Of a stretch of DNA of 64,000 nucleotides, positions 13,046-22,345 are shown in pieces (the first letter of the stretch is position 1; each line of letters begins with the position of its first letter). Where the stretch lies: assembly GCA_900539655.1 (NCBI GenBank), contig UQCR01000012.1, positions 25,901-89,900 of the forward strand, in the 5' to 3' direction. The stretch comes from an uncultured Robinsoniella sp. (GTDB taxonomy: Bacteria > Bacillota > Clostridia > Lachnospirales > Lachnospiraceae). The notes under the pieces are model-generated. The model was not told the origin of the DNA. It did not search any database and worked only from the letters and a program-made list of their open reading frames with translations. The translations under genes were made by a program, and so were the position numbers.

Positions 13046-14140
13046 ATGATGTTAAAATTGATGAGAGCACCGGCAAAATATGTGCAGGGACAGGACGCAT
13101 TGTCACAAGTATATGAAGAAACTAAGGATTTAGGGAAATCCTTTTTATTTATTTGCAGCAGAAGCGGCCACAGGAACTGCCATGAGAAGATTGAAAAAAG
13201 TTTTGCTGGCAAAGATGCAAAAATATTATTTGAAATTTTCGGCGGCGTAAGTTCCATTGGAGAAATTGAAAAAATGCAGGGGATCGTGAAGGATCAGAAT
13301 GTTGACTGTGTTGTAGGTGTCGGCGGAGGCTCCGCTATTGATACAGCGAAAGCAACTGCCTATTACGAGGGACTTCCTGTAGTGATTATCCCAACTGTAG
13401 CAGCTACGGATGCTCCCTGTACAGGACTTTCTGTTATTTATAATAATGACGGTACTTTTGCTAAATATATATTTTATCCTAAAAATCCCGATGCAGTTCT
13501 CGTTGATACTGACGTAATCGCACATGCTCCTGTAAAATTCCTGATCGCAGGTATGGGCGATGCTTTAGGAACTTTCTTTGAGGCAAGAGCCTGTGAGAAA
13601 GCAAAGGCTCCAAGCCTTGAGAACGGCGGCATTACGAAATCTGCAATGGCTCTCTGCAAGCTGTGTTATGAAACCCTTCTGGAAGACGGGTATAAGGCTC
13701 TGCGCGCATGTGAAAATGGTGTTGTTACCCCCGCCGTAGAATCTATAATTGAGGCTGCCACTTATCTAAGCGGTGTCGGAGCAGATAATGGAGGACTTGC
13801 CGTATCCCATTCTGTATACAATGGATTTACTGCTCTGGAAGAATGCGAAAAGGCTATGCATGGTTCTATCGTAGCATTTGGTACCATTGCACAGTTGATA
13901 CTGGAAAATGCACCCATGGAAGAATTAGATGAAGTCATTGACTTCTGTGTAAGCGTGGGACTTCCCGTTACACTGAAAGAAATCGGTGTAACCGATATAG
14001 ATCGTGTACATATCGCTGCGGAAAAAGCCTGCGCGGCAGGAGAAAGCATTCATAATATGATAGGCGATGTTACTCCCGCACAGCTGTACGATGCATTAAT
14101 CGCAGCTGATGTGATGGGAAAAGAATATCTGGGAGAATAA
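13046..14140 (+). CDS. gldA: Glycerol dehydrogenase (iron-type alcohol dehydrogenase fold)
   Basis: 364 residues, the normal GldA length, starting at MMLKLMRAPAKYVQGQ behind AAAAGAGGCAGA. The frame stays open for 99 codons upstream, but that stretch covers the promoter and terminator and has no ribosome site. The NAD-binding GVGGGSAIDTAK, then IIPTVAATDAPCTGLSV and the metal-site region (DALGTFFEARAC; GGLAVSHSVYNGF; AMHGSIVAFGT) are typical of GldA. It oxidises glycerol to dihydroxyacetone in the cytoplasm. It has its own promoter and terminator, so it is monocistronic. A related hydroxy-ketone reductase role is possible. Confidence 0.88.
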   Translation: MMLKLMRAPAKYVQGQDALSQVYEETKDLGKSFLFICSRSGHRNCHEKIEKSFAGKDAKILFEIFGGVSSIGEIEKMQGIVKDQNVDCVVGVGGGSAIDTAKATAYYEGLPVVIIPTVAATDAPCTGLSVIYNNDGTFAKYIFYPKNPDAVLVDTDVIAHAPVKFLIAGMGDALGTFFEARACEKAKAPSLENGGITKSAMALCKLCYETLLEDGYKALRACENGVVTPAVESIIEAATYLSGVGADNGGLAVSHSVYNGFTALEECEKAMHGSIVAFGTIAQLILENAPMEELDEVIDFCVSVGLPVTLKEIGVTDIDRVHIAAEKACAAGESIHNMIGDVTPAQLYDALIAADVMGKEYLGE

Positions 14141-14149
14141 CATATATCC

Positions 14150-14177
14150 AAAAGCCAGGCAGTTGTCTGGCTTTTGT
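14150..14177 (+). terminator. Terminator after gldA
   Basis: AAAAGCCAG, 8-nt loop, CTGGCTTTT. It ends the gldA transcript. Confidence 0.75.
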
Positions 14178-14214
14178 TCACTATACCAGACTACAGACAG
14201 GAGCATTTCACCAT

Positions 14215-15078
14215 ATGCAAGCAAAATTTAGCATTATCCTATCCATGGCTGTTTTTGGAACGCTGGGTATTTTTATTAAAAATATTCCGCTGTCTTCCGG
14301 GGAAATAGCCCTTTCCCGTGCTGTTATTGCAGCTATTTCCATTTTATTATATAAATTTGCCAAAAATAAAAAGATCCCCTTTGCCGAAATAAAAAAGGAT
14401 CTTTTTTTGCTGTTCCTTTCCGGTGCCGCAATGGGATTTAACTGGATCTTTCTGTTCCAGTCCTATCGCTATACCACGGTATCCATAGCTACTTTAAGTT
14501 ATTATTTTGCCCCGGTAATCGTTATGGCTGTCTGCCCTATATTATTTCGTGAGAAACTGAGTTTCCGCCAGATTATATGTTTTGCTATATCAACCCTTGG
14601 TCTGGTGCTTGTTATTGATCCTGGGAAACTTTTACCGGGCAGCAATAATTTTATAGGGATCTGCTTTGGATTATGCGCCGCAGTGCTTTATGCCACTGTA
14701 ATTATTTTAAATAAGCTCATTAAAAATGTAACCGGAATAGACCGCACGCTGATCCAGTTTTTTGCAGCAATTGTCATTCTTTTGCCTTATGTCAGCCTTA
14801 CAGACGGGCTTCATCTGTCCTCGGCCGGAGCTTTTGGAATAATCAATCTGCTGATTGTCGGCATTGTACATACCGGTATTACTTACTGCCTTTACTTTTC
14901 TTCTCTAAAAGATTTAAAAGGACAGGAAGCTGCCATTTTAAGCTACACCGATCCGCTGGTAGCGATTATTGTATCCGTATCTTTTCTGGGGGAGAACATC
15001 ACCCTTACGCAGATACTGGGCGGAATACTTATTTTAGGCTTTACTTTACTTAACGAGATGAAATCCAATATTTCATAG
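14215..15078 (+). CDS. DMT-family (EamA) transporter
   Basis: 287 residues with ten predicted membrane helices in two EamA repeats. The first repeat begins FSIILSMAVFGTLGIFIK. The second begins FIGICFGLCAAVLYATVI, and the protein ends with the usual TDPLVAIIVSVSFLGE. AGGAGCATTTCACCAT precedes the ATG. Members export amino acids, metabolites or drugs; the substrate cannot be told here. The end overlaps the end of a broken gene on the other strand by 6 bp. Confidence 0.85.
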   Translation: MQAKFSIILSMAVFGTLGIFIKNIPLSSGEIALSRAVIAAISILLYKFAKNKKIPFAEIKKDLFLLFLSGAAMGFNWIFLFQSYRYTTVSIATLSYYFAPVIVMAVCPILFREKLSFRQIICFAISTLGLVLVIDPGKLLPGSNNFIGICFGLCAAVLYATVIILNKLIKNVTGIDRTLIQFFAAIVILLPYVSLTDGLHLSSAGAFGIINLLIVGIVHTGITYCLYFSSLKDLKGQEAAILSYTDPLVAIIVSVSFLGENITLTQILGGILILGFTLLNEMKSNIS

Positions 15079-15359
15079 CGCCCCTGCTTCCATCAATGCT
15101 GATTCTATTCGATTCAGTACCTCCTTTAACAGGCTTTTTGGAATCCCTGCATTGAGACGGAAGTACCCTTTGCCGTCCCCTCCAAAATGCTCTCCAAAAT
15201 ACACCGTCACTTTCGCCTTATTCACAAAAAATTCTTCCGCCTCCTGATGCGTCCATCCTAAAGCACGATGAAACGTTTTTCCTTTACGGATCAGATCTGC
15301 ATGTATTTCATCCGATAACAGTATCAGCCTATGTTGCAGGCGCCGCACCAGAGATGACT
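15073..15359 (-). pseudogene. Remnant of a MalY/PatB-type C-S lyase
   Basis: About 90 codons remain. RLILLSDEIHADLI is the aspartate-containing strand of MalY/PatB aminotransferase-fold C-S lyases. It is joined directly to FFVNKAKVTVYFGEHFGGDG...FRLNAGIPKSLL, the C-terminal part. The roughly 300 residues N-terminal to it and the central segment with the PLP lysine are missing, so it cannot be active. The junction with the permease gene end at 15360 suggests that insertion or deletion of the sugar transporter block truncated it. Confidence 0.7.
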
Positions 15360-16190
15360 CTAGCCCTTCACAGAACCCGCAATCAGACTCTCCTGCACCT
15401 GCCTGCTTAGAATTACGTAAATTATAATAATCGGGAATGTGGCAACAACAAGTCCGGCTCCTATGGGTCCCCAGTCCGTTGTATACTGTCCCACCAGAGA
15501 CTGGATGCCCACTGTCAGCGTACGGTATTCCGGTTTACTGATAAATACAACTGCAAACATCAATTCATTCCAGGACTGTAAAAAGGTAAAAATAGCAATT
15601 GTTGCAAGTGAGGGCTTCATTAACGGCATAATAATCTTAAAAAAGGTTCCATAGATATTGCAGCCGTCTATACATGCAGCTTCTTCTAATTCCACGGGAA
15701 TTGCAGAGATAAATCCGGAGCTGATCATAATTGCCATGGGCACCGCAAATGCCGCGTAGGGAATGATCAGACACCAGTATGTATTAATCAGATGCACCTG
15801 GCGCATCATGATAAATACCGGCAGCAGCGCTGCATGAATCGGTATGGTGATTCCCATGATAAAAGCCACCTGCATGAATTTACGCAGTTTCCATTTCATT
15901 CGAACCAATGCATAGCTGGCCATTAATGATGACAGACCCACGATGAAAATTGTAATTGCCGTTACGATAATACTGTTGAGCAGATAGCGCCCCACGCTTC
16001 CACCCATAAATGCATGTTCATAGTTTTCAAAATGCCACACGGAAGGAAGCCCTACCATATTACCCTGAAAAATATCAGCGTTATCCTTAAGGGAAAAAGT
16101 CAGCAGCCAATAGAGCGGAAATATTTGCAGAATTGCCCATAATACCAGAAAAAATTGCGACACCATACTGCTTGGTTTGATTCTTTTCAT
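15360..16190 (-). CDS. Sugar ABC transporter permease (MalG type)
   Basis: 276 residues starting MKRIKPSSMV after AAAGGAGACAAAATCAG. There are six membrane helices. The EAA loop (ELEEAACIDGCNIYGTFFKI) contacts the ATPase, which is not encoded here and is probably a shared MsmK-type protein. The NSIIVTAITIFIVG and SWNELMFAVVFI segments are typical of CUT1 inner-membrane subunits. It is the third gene of a binding protein-permease-permease operon under the YesM/YesN-type pair across the divergent promoter region. Confidence 0.9.
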   Translation of the reverse strand: MKRIKPSSMVSQFFLVLWAILQIFPLYWLLTFSLKDNADIFQGNMVGLPSVWHFENYEHAFMGGSVGRYLLNSIIVTAITIFIVGLSSLMASYALVRMKWKLRKFMQVAFIMGITIPIHAALLPVFIMMRQVHLINTYWCLIIPYAAFAVPMAIMISSGFISAIPVELEEAACIDGCNIYGTFFKIIMPLMKPSLATIAIFTFLQSWNELMFAVVFISKPEYRTLTVGIQSLVGQYTTDWGPIGAGLVVATFPIIIIYVILSRQVQESLIAGSVKG

Positions 16191-16229
16191 CTGATTTTGT
16201 CTCCTTTCAAAGTGGATTCCAGACACGCT

Positions 16230-17108
16230 CTAATCCTCATTCCGGAATGCTTTTCTAATGAGAAATGCAAACAGGAAGCACTCCAAAATAATGAATATTG
16301 CCATGGAACTTCCATATCCATACATATTTCTGGAGAATATTGTCTCTACCATCAGCGTGCTGGGAAGCTGGCTTGCCCCCGCCGGTCCGCCGCCGGTCAT
16401 TACATACACGAGATCGAAATTTTTCAAGGATCCCACCACTGCAAATGTTACACAGACTTTGATAATGGGTTTCATCAGCGGAATCGTGATTCTGACCGCT
16501 GTCTGGAACGCAGATGCCCCGTCAATTCTGGCAGCTTCAAAAATTTCCCCTGAAATAGATCGTATGGATGCATACATCAACAGCATATGGTATCCGATAT
16601 ACTGCCATAACACCGGTATAATCACGGCAAAAATAACGGTTTTCGTATCTCCCAGCCAGTTCCCGGTCCATTTTTCCAGCCCCAGGGATACCAGCAGAGT
16701 ATTTAATAAGCCATATTGGGGATTATAGATTTTCATCCACAATTGTCCGATTACCACGGTGGATATGAGTACCGGAATGAAGTATACGCTTACATAAAAT
16801 CGTTCCCCCTTTACTCCCCGTGCCAAAACCAATGCTAAGATCAGGGAAATGGGCAGCTGTATAAATACAGATCCCGCTGCAAATATCAAAGAGTTTTTAA
16901 CCGCCCTCCAGAAGCCGTCGCTGTTCGTGAGGAACAACTCCCGGTAATTGTCAAACCCAGCAAAAATCTTCTCGCCAATGCCATCCCATTCTTGAAAACT
17001 ATAACCCACCGACATGACAATCGGGACAATAATAATCGTTATAAATAAAAACAGTGCCGGGAATATAAAAAACACCACTGCTTTCTTATTGGACAATACT
17101 TTATTCAA
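16230..17108 (-). CDS. Sugar ABC transporter permease (MalF/UgpA type)
   Basis: 292 residues. TTG is chosen as start (MNKVLSNKKAVV) because GGAGGG lies 7 bases before it; an ATG 15 bp upstream has only a weak site. There are six membrane helices and an EAA loop (EIFEAARIDGASAFQTAVRI). NFDLVYVMTGGGPAGASQ is the usual CUT1 segment. It pairs with the downstream MalG-type permease and receives substrate from the lipoprotein encoded upstream. No ATPase gene is present in the operon. Confidence 0.9.
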   Translation of the reverse strand: MNKVLSNKKAVVFFIFPALFLFITIIIVPIVMSVGYSFQEWDGIGEKIFAGFDNYRELFLTNSDGFWRAVKNSLIFAAGSVFIQLPISLILALVLARGVKGERFYVSVYFIPVLISTVVIGQLWMKIYNPQYGLLNTLLVSLGLEKWTGNWLGDTKTVIFAVIIPVLWQYIGYHMLLMYASIRSISGEIFEAARIDGASAFQTAVRITIPLMKPIIKVCVTFAVVGSLKNFDLVYVMTGGGPAGASQLPSTLMVETIFSRNMYGYGSSMAIFIILECFLFAFLIRKAFRNED

Positions 17109-17234
17109 CCGAATTCCCTCCATTCCTGACAAGTTATTTGTGAAAAGGCACCTGCCAGCCCACATGCCCGTCTACCTTTAGAAAAGAATGGCGGTTACTT
17201 GGATAACCGCCGCTTCTTCCTTTTCATATGCTGT

Positions 17235-18641
17235 TTACTTATTCAGCTTCTGCAATTCTTCCACATACTGCTCAGGAGTTATATTTCCCACGAAAAGCTC
17301 CTGAAGCTTATTCAGATAGACGGTAGCGTCTTTGCCTTCCATCAGGTTATCCCACCAGATGGTATAGCTGGATGCGTCTTTAGTGAATTTATAGATATCC
17401 ATCAGCAATGGATTGATTTCAGATTCATCGATGTCTACATTCGTATACGGCAGAATGCTGGAACCTATTTTGTATTTTCCTATGGCTAGCTCATAGGCAA
17501 TGTACTGGGCAACCTCTGTTGTAAGTGCCGGATCTTTCGTATCTGCACTTACTGCGAATGCAGTATCCGGACCGCCGGTAAAATCAGTTACGCCTGCTTT
17601 TCCATTTTCCAGCGTCGGGAACGGTGCAGCCACTACTTTATCCTTCACAAGAGAGGAATCCTTGTAGACACGGGTAGCCGTCCAGCTTCCATTTAAGTAC
17701 ATGGGGATCTGCCCCTGGAAGAAGGGAACTTCTGATTCTTCTCTGGAAATTCCCGCAGAGCCATCCGGAAATGCACCCATATCCACTAATTCCCTTAAGC
17801 ATGTTGCCGCTTCCAGAAAACCGGGATCGCTAAAGTCTGTTTCTTTTCCGGTTGCGGACACAACGCCTTCACTTCCTACTGCCCGCAGTGCCAGCAGGTC
17901 ATGGTACATTGCTATTGTCCAGGGTTCTTTGCCTCCTACTGTCAAAGGTGTAATCCCATTATCCAGAAATGTCTGGCATACTTTCTTTAAATCATCAAAT
18001 GTTTTTGGTATTTCCAGATTCAGTTTATCGAACATCTCTTTATTGTAAAACATGCATGCAACTGACTGATCTGTGGTAAGCCCATAGGTTTTGCCTTCAA
18101 ACTGGAATCCGGACAGCGTAGACGGTGCCAGGTGGGATTTAAAATCATCCGTAAGATATTCATCCATTGCCTCTACTTTTCCTGCCTCCACAAAAGGCTT
18201 TAGAAATCCGTGGCCCCAGGTATAAAATATGTCCGGAGTCTCATTTGCTGCTATTGCTGCCTTTAATTTTGTCTTATAAGCTTCGTTTTCGGCAGTGTCC
18301 ACTTCAATCTTCACACCAAACTTTTCTTCTGCCTCACTGGTTACCCGATCCACGATTTCCTTGTTGGGATCGGTGTCTCCTCCAAATATGTGCCACAATT
18401 TAATGGTCTGCCCTTCTCCTGATTTTGCTTTATCCGTCTGATCTGCATCATTTGAATCCGCCGTACTGTCTTCATTTTTTTTGGAATCAGCGGCTTTACC
18501 GGAATCAGCTTCTTCTTTCACTTCTTTTGTTGCCGCCGTTTCCCCTGAACTGCTCTTTGTTCCTCCGCAGGCAGTAAGCCCAATCGCCAGAGTTCCTGCA
18601 AGCGTTAAAGCCAATATACGTTTCATCATCTTTTTTTTCAT
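17235..18641 (-). CDS. Sugar-binding lipoprotein of a CUT1 ABC importer
   Basis: 468 residues from MKKKMMKRILALTLAG after GGAGGAAGTTATA. It has a signal peptide with lipobox LTAC (Cys about 26), then a Ser/Asp/Lys-rich linker. The SBP_bac_1 fold shows TIKLWHIFGGDTDPNKE, TPDIFYTWGHGFLKPFVEAG and MYLNGSWTATRVYK. It captures an oligosaccharide outside the membrane for the two permeases downstream. The specific sugar is not evident. A palindrome (18690-18701) lies about 50 bp upstream of the start codon. Confidence 0.9.
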   Translation of the reverse strand: MKKKMMKRILALTLAGTLAIGLTACGGTKSSSGETAATKEVKEEADSGKAADSKKNEDSTADSNDADQTDKAKSGEGQTIKLWHIFGGDTDPNKEIVDRVTSEAEEKFGVKIEVDTAENEAYKTKLKAAIAANETPDIFYTWGHGFLKPFVEAGKVEAMDEYLTDDFKSHLAPSTLSGFQFEGKTYGLTTDQSVACMFYNKEMFDKLNLEIPKTFDDLKKVCQTFLDNGITPLTVGGKEPWTIAMYHDLLALRAVGSEGVVSATGKETDFSDPGFLEAATCLRELVDMGAFPDGSAGISREESEVPFFQGQIPMYLNGSWTATRVYKDSSLVKDKVVAAPFPTLENGKAGVTDFTGGPDTAFAVSADTKDPALTTEVAQYIAYELAIGKYKIGSSILPYTNVDIDESEINPLLMDIYKFTKDASSYTIWWDNLMEGKDATVYLNKLQELFVGNITPEQYVEELQKLNK

Positions 18642-18689
18642 TATAACTTCCTCCGTTTTTACTGGTCGTGGACCTGCCACTGTTTTACT

Positions 18690-18701
18690 GAGAGCGCTCT
18701 C
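18690..18701. promoter_or_regulatory. Perfect palindrome in the ABC/two-component divergent region
   Basis: GAGAGCGCTCTC lies about 50 bp before the binding-protein ATG. With flanking bases (TGAGAGCGCTCTCG) it resembles a CcpA cre site, though the last two bases fit poorly. A related AGAGCGTTCTCT occurs at 23800-23811, next to the GntR/LacI-type regulator operon, so it could instead belong to that regulator. Confidence 0.4.
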
Positions 18702-18916
18702 GATGTACCTTTATTCTACACAATCAAACCTGTGCCCGAAAGAGAATTTTCTTACTATTTCTAGTCTGAATTTGACTGTTCTCAATTCGTTTGAATCTCC
18801 CCTATGGTAAATCCTTTACTTCTTCTGGTAGAAATTTTACTACCTGGGCTGTTTTCTTTACTTCATTTACCCTGCATGGTATCATGATAAAAAGCATGAA
18901 GCAGAGGGGCCTTCTT

Positions 18917-20692
18917 ATGAAAAAGTTAAAATTGTACATGGCTAATTGGATAAACCGGGCTTTGAACGGCAGAATCTCACAAAAAATCAGCACAGTCTTT
19001 CTTCTGTTTTTTATACTCAGTATTTTACTGACTTATTTCTTATATCAGTTTGTATCCAGAGACTATGCTCTTTCTAATATGGAACAGAATTCCAGGCAGA
19101 CTCTGGTTTCTGTCAGCTCCAATATTCTGGAAATGATAGACAATATCGACAATAATTATAACCTTTTATTAAAATCTGGTCTGTCCGATCTCACCCGTCA
19201 GCCGATTCCTCCACAAAAGAGGAAGGAATATGATAATTTTTTATTTACGGTAATCGATACCTATAACCACCTGGACGCAGTCTACATCATGGACTTGGAA
19301 AGCCATATCTATGGAGTGGATAAATTCAACATCAAAAGCCTGGCAATTGATTCCGTTTCAGAAGCGCCGTGGTACGAAGCCGTTGTTTTTGCCAGAGGAA
19401 GTTACATCCTCTCCTATAATGCAGGAAATATTTTCACACCTGATTTCCGTGAAAATTTCATTTCGGCTATCCGTGTTATCAACGATCTGGAGACCCAGAA
19501 ACCCGCAGGCTTTGCTATTATGAATATCCCCGTCCGTTCTCTGGAAGCTCTGTTTCAAACTGTATTTGAAAATAGGCAGACCCATGTTGCACTTTACGAT
19601 GAATCCGGACAGGTGCTCTGCTCACTGGGAAATGAATCCAATGTGGATAATCCCAAATTGCTGTTATCCGATATCGGGCAGCGCACGCCCTACCAGACCT
19701 ACACTTCCAGCCATATGCTCACAGCAGGACTTTACATACCGGATCTGAACTGGAAGATCATTGCAGACTTTCCGCTGGAAAGTGAAAAGAATTTAAGCGG
19801 ATCGCTGTTTCAGATCTCTCTGTGGGTCTTATTGATTAACATCGTATTAATGTTGTTCTGTTCCATTATTATTTCAAAATCTATCCAGCATCCGGTGCTA
19901 CGCCTGATTCGGGCGATGAACGATGCTGAAACGGGAGAATTCAAAGCTGTTGAAGTCCGTTATCCGGACAGCGAAATCGGGGTACTGGAATTAAATTATA
20001 ATCATATGATTGATAAAATCCAGACCCTTCTAAAGAGCCTGGTAAAGGAACAGAAGAAAAAGAGGGAAATGGAACTCCGTGCCCTGCAGGAGCAGATAAA
20101 ACCCCATTTTCTCTATAACACACTGGATGCAATCGGATATATGGCACTGACAGAAGAACCCGGGCAGGTATACGATGCCATTGAAACTCTGGGCAGTTTC
20201 TATCGTGAAAGCTTAAGCAGCGGCCAGCAGATGATTACGATCCGGCAGGAGCTGCAGATTATAAAGGACTACACGCACTTGCTCTCCCTGCGATATGAAT
20301 CATTATTCAGCGTAGATTATCAGGTGGATTCCAACCTGCTGGACCACCGGATTTTGAAGCTTCTGATGCAGCCACTGGTGGAAAATGCAGTTTACCATGG
20401 AATCAAACCCCTTGGAGAGCCGGGAATAATACAAATACAGATACACAGAAACGAGGAGTTTCTCCTTATCTGTGTATCCGATAATGGCGTTGGAATGGAA
20501 CGGGAACTGATCGAACGCCTTCTTACAGTCTCCGATTTTGAGAACAGGAAAAGCTTTGGGCTGGTTGGCACCATAGAGAGGGTACGCATTACCTATCCGG
20601 AAAAAGCAGTTATTTCTATAGAAAGTAAAAAGAGATATGGTACCAGGATAAGTATCAAAATCCCATGGATAACCGATTCCCTGCACGAATAA
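18917..20692 (+). CDS. YesM-type sensor histidine kinase
   Basis: 591 residues from MKKLKLYMANWINR, with GCAGAGGGGCCTTCTT upstream; the earlier open frame lacks a ribosome site. There is one membrane helix near the N-terminus, an extracellular Cache-like region (about 60-290) and a second helix (LFQISLWVLLINIVLMLFCS). A HAMP segment follows, then the His_kinase domain with His in QIKPHFLYNTLD (about 396) and an ATPase domain (LVENAVYHG; VSDNGVGM). It probably senses a sugar or the state of the ABC importer and phosphorylates the regulator encoded 39 bp downstream. Confidence 0.9.
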   Translation: MKKLKLYMANWINRALNGRISQKISTVFLLFFILSILLTYFLYQFVSRDYALSNMEQNSRQTLVSVSSNILEMIDNIDNNYNLLLKSGLSDLTRQPIPPQKRKEYDNFLFTVIDTYNHLDAVYIMDLESHIYGVDKFNIKSLAIDSVSEAPWYEAVVFARGSYILSYNAGNIFTPDFRENFISAIRVINDLETQKPAGFAIMNIPVRSLEALFQTVFENRQTHVALYDESGQVLCSLGNESNVDNPKLLLSDIGQRTPYQTYTSSHMLTAGLYIPDLNWKIIADFPLESEKNLSGSLFQISLWVLLINIVLMLFCSIIISKSIQHPVLRLIRAMNDAETGEFKAVEVRYPDSEIGVLELNYNHMIDKIQTLLKSLVKEQKKKREMELRALQEQIKPHFLYNTLDAIGYMALTEEPGQVYDAIETLGSFYRESLSSGQQMITIRQELQIIKDYTHLLSLRYESLFSVDYQVDSNLLDHRILKLLMQPLVENAVYHGIKPLGEPGIIQIQIHRNEEFLLICVSDNGVGMERELIERLLTVSDFENRKSFGLVGTIERVRITYPEKAVISIESKKRYGTRISIKIPWITDSLHE

Positions 20693-20731
20693 ATACAGCT
20701 GTATCACTTATACCGCAAAGGAAGGATTACA

Positions 20732-22345
20732 ATGTTAGAAACAAAACCCATTAAAATTATGTTTGTAGACGATGAAGAAAAGATGCGCAAACTCTTGCGT
20801 ATCTGCATTAACTGGGAAGACCTGGAGTATGAAATTACTGCCGATGCCGCCAGTGCCAATCAGGCGCTTGAGATGATACCGGCTGTAAATCCCGATGTAA
20901 TCATAACCGATATTGAAATGCCTTTTATTAACGGGCTGGACTTTGCAGAAATGGTTCTGGAAGAATATCCACAGATAAAAATTGTAGTTTTGACTGCCCA
21001 CAATGAATTTGAATATGCCAAACAGGGATTGGAAATCGGCGTTTCCGGTTTCCTTTTGAAGCCACTTAAGAGGGATGAATTAACCAGACGAATGGGCGAA
21101 CTGCGGGATTCCCTGCGACAGGAGCAACGGGAATTGTACGAAAATGCTTTACTGCAAAAGAAACTGGAAGAGAACCGTCAGTTTATCGTACAGAATTTCT
21201 TAAGCAACCTGATGCTCACCCCTCTGTCCGAGGCTGCTCTATGGGAAAACCTCTCCTATTATAAAATTCCCCTTAACCGCAGCTCCGGCTACTATAATAT
21301 TCTCCTGTTAATGCCCCTGACTGATCCCGATGTGGAACAAAGTATCCTGCAAAATCTTCAGTGCAGAGAGCTGATTTCATCTATTGTTAAACGAATGAAC
21401 GGCGTCCTGCTGTTTCAGGACATTCATCAGAACCTGATACTCTTAAGCGAGAACCAAAAGATTAACCTCTATACCTATGGCTCTCATTTTTCATCCCTTA
21501 CCAAAAGCAAGCTTGGCATCAAGCTCTATACCGGCACCGGGAATCCGGTCTCTGATCTGATGGATATCCGCACTGCCTACCGTCAGGCATATCAAAATGC
21601 CCAGGTTGCCAAATACAGCCATAACAAATCCTTTCTGGCAAACAGCCGTCAGAATCACGGATGCAATCCGCTTCAAGGGATTATTGACAGTATTACCCAG
21701 GAACTGCCGCTCTATCTGCAGATTCCCCAGGAAGATACCTCACTCGCTCAGGTGACAAAAGCTTTTGATGATCTGGAATCCATACCGGACAGCGCTTTGT
21801 CGGATGTTATGGTGCTTTCTTTATCCATTATTAACATCATTTTGGCAACCCTGCGGGATAAAGGAATTTCTTACGACGAAATATATAATACCAGCCATCT
21901 GCCCTATACCCATATTTTGAAATTAAAAGACCAGAAAAGCATCCGCCAGTATGTACTTCAGCTGGTACGGTTCACACTTCATCAGATTGAACTGTATACC
22001 CATGCAAAGGGGAATAAGTTAATTCATTCCATTATGCAGTATATGAACGAAAATCTGAACCAATCCACATTATCCCTGAAAAAAATAGCGGAAATGAACT
22101 ACGTAAATCCATCCTATTTAAGCCGTACTTTCAAAGAAGTAACCACAATGAACTTCATGGACTATGTCACATCCATGCGGATAGAAAAAGCAAAAAAACT
22201 TCTGCGAAACAGTAATCTAAGAATTTATGAAATCGCAGAAGCCGTAGGTATAACCGATCCTAATTACTTTTCTAAATTTTTTATAAAACATACCAACTGT
22301 ACACCTACCCAATATAAAGAAGGGAGCATGAACCATGAAAAATAA
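20732..22345 (+). CDS. YesN-type response regulator with AraC output domain
   Basis: 537 residues. The receiver domain shows FVDDEEKM, the phospho-acceptor Asp in VIITDIEMPFING (about 59) and Lys in FLLKPLKRDEL. A long central region is followed by two AraC HTH motifs (STLSLKKIAEMNYVNPSYLS and RIYEIAEAVGITDPNYFSKF). It most likely activates the divergent sugar ABC operon, the usual arrangement for YesM/YesN pairs. Its end overlaps the amidohydrolase start by 11 bp. Confidence 0.9.
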   Translation: MLETKPIKIMFVDDEEKMRKLLRICINWEDLEYEITADAASANQALEMIPAVNPDVIITDIEMPFINGLDFAEMVLEEYPQIKIVVLTAHNEFEYAKQGLEIGVSGFLLKPLKRDELTRRMGELRDSLRQEQRELYENALLQKKLEENRQFIVQNFLSNLMLTPLSEAALWENLSYYKIPLNRSSGYYNILLLMPLTDPDVEQSILQNLQCRELISSIVKRMNGVLLFQDIHQNLILLSENQKINLYTYGSHFSSLTKSKLGIKLYTGTGNPVSDLMDIRTAYRQAYQNAQVAKYSHNKSFLANSRQNHGCNPLQGIIDSITQELPLYLQIPQEDTSLAQVTKAFDDLESIPDSALSDVMVLSLSIINIILATLRDKGISYDEIYNTSHLPYTHILKLKDQKSIRQYVLQLVRFTLHQIELYTHAKGNKLIHSIMQYMNENLNQSTLSLKKIAEMNYVNPSYLSRTFKEVTTMNFMDYVTSMRIEKAKKLLRNSNLRIYEIAEAVGITDPNYFSKFFIKHTNCTPTQYKEGSMNHEK

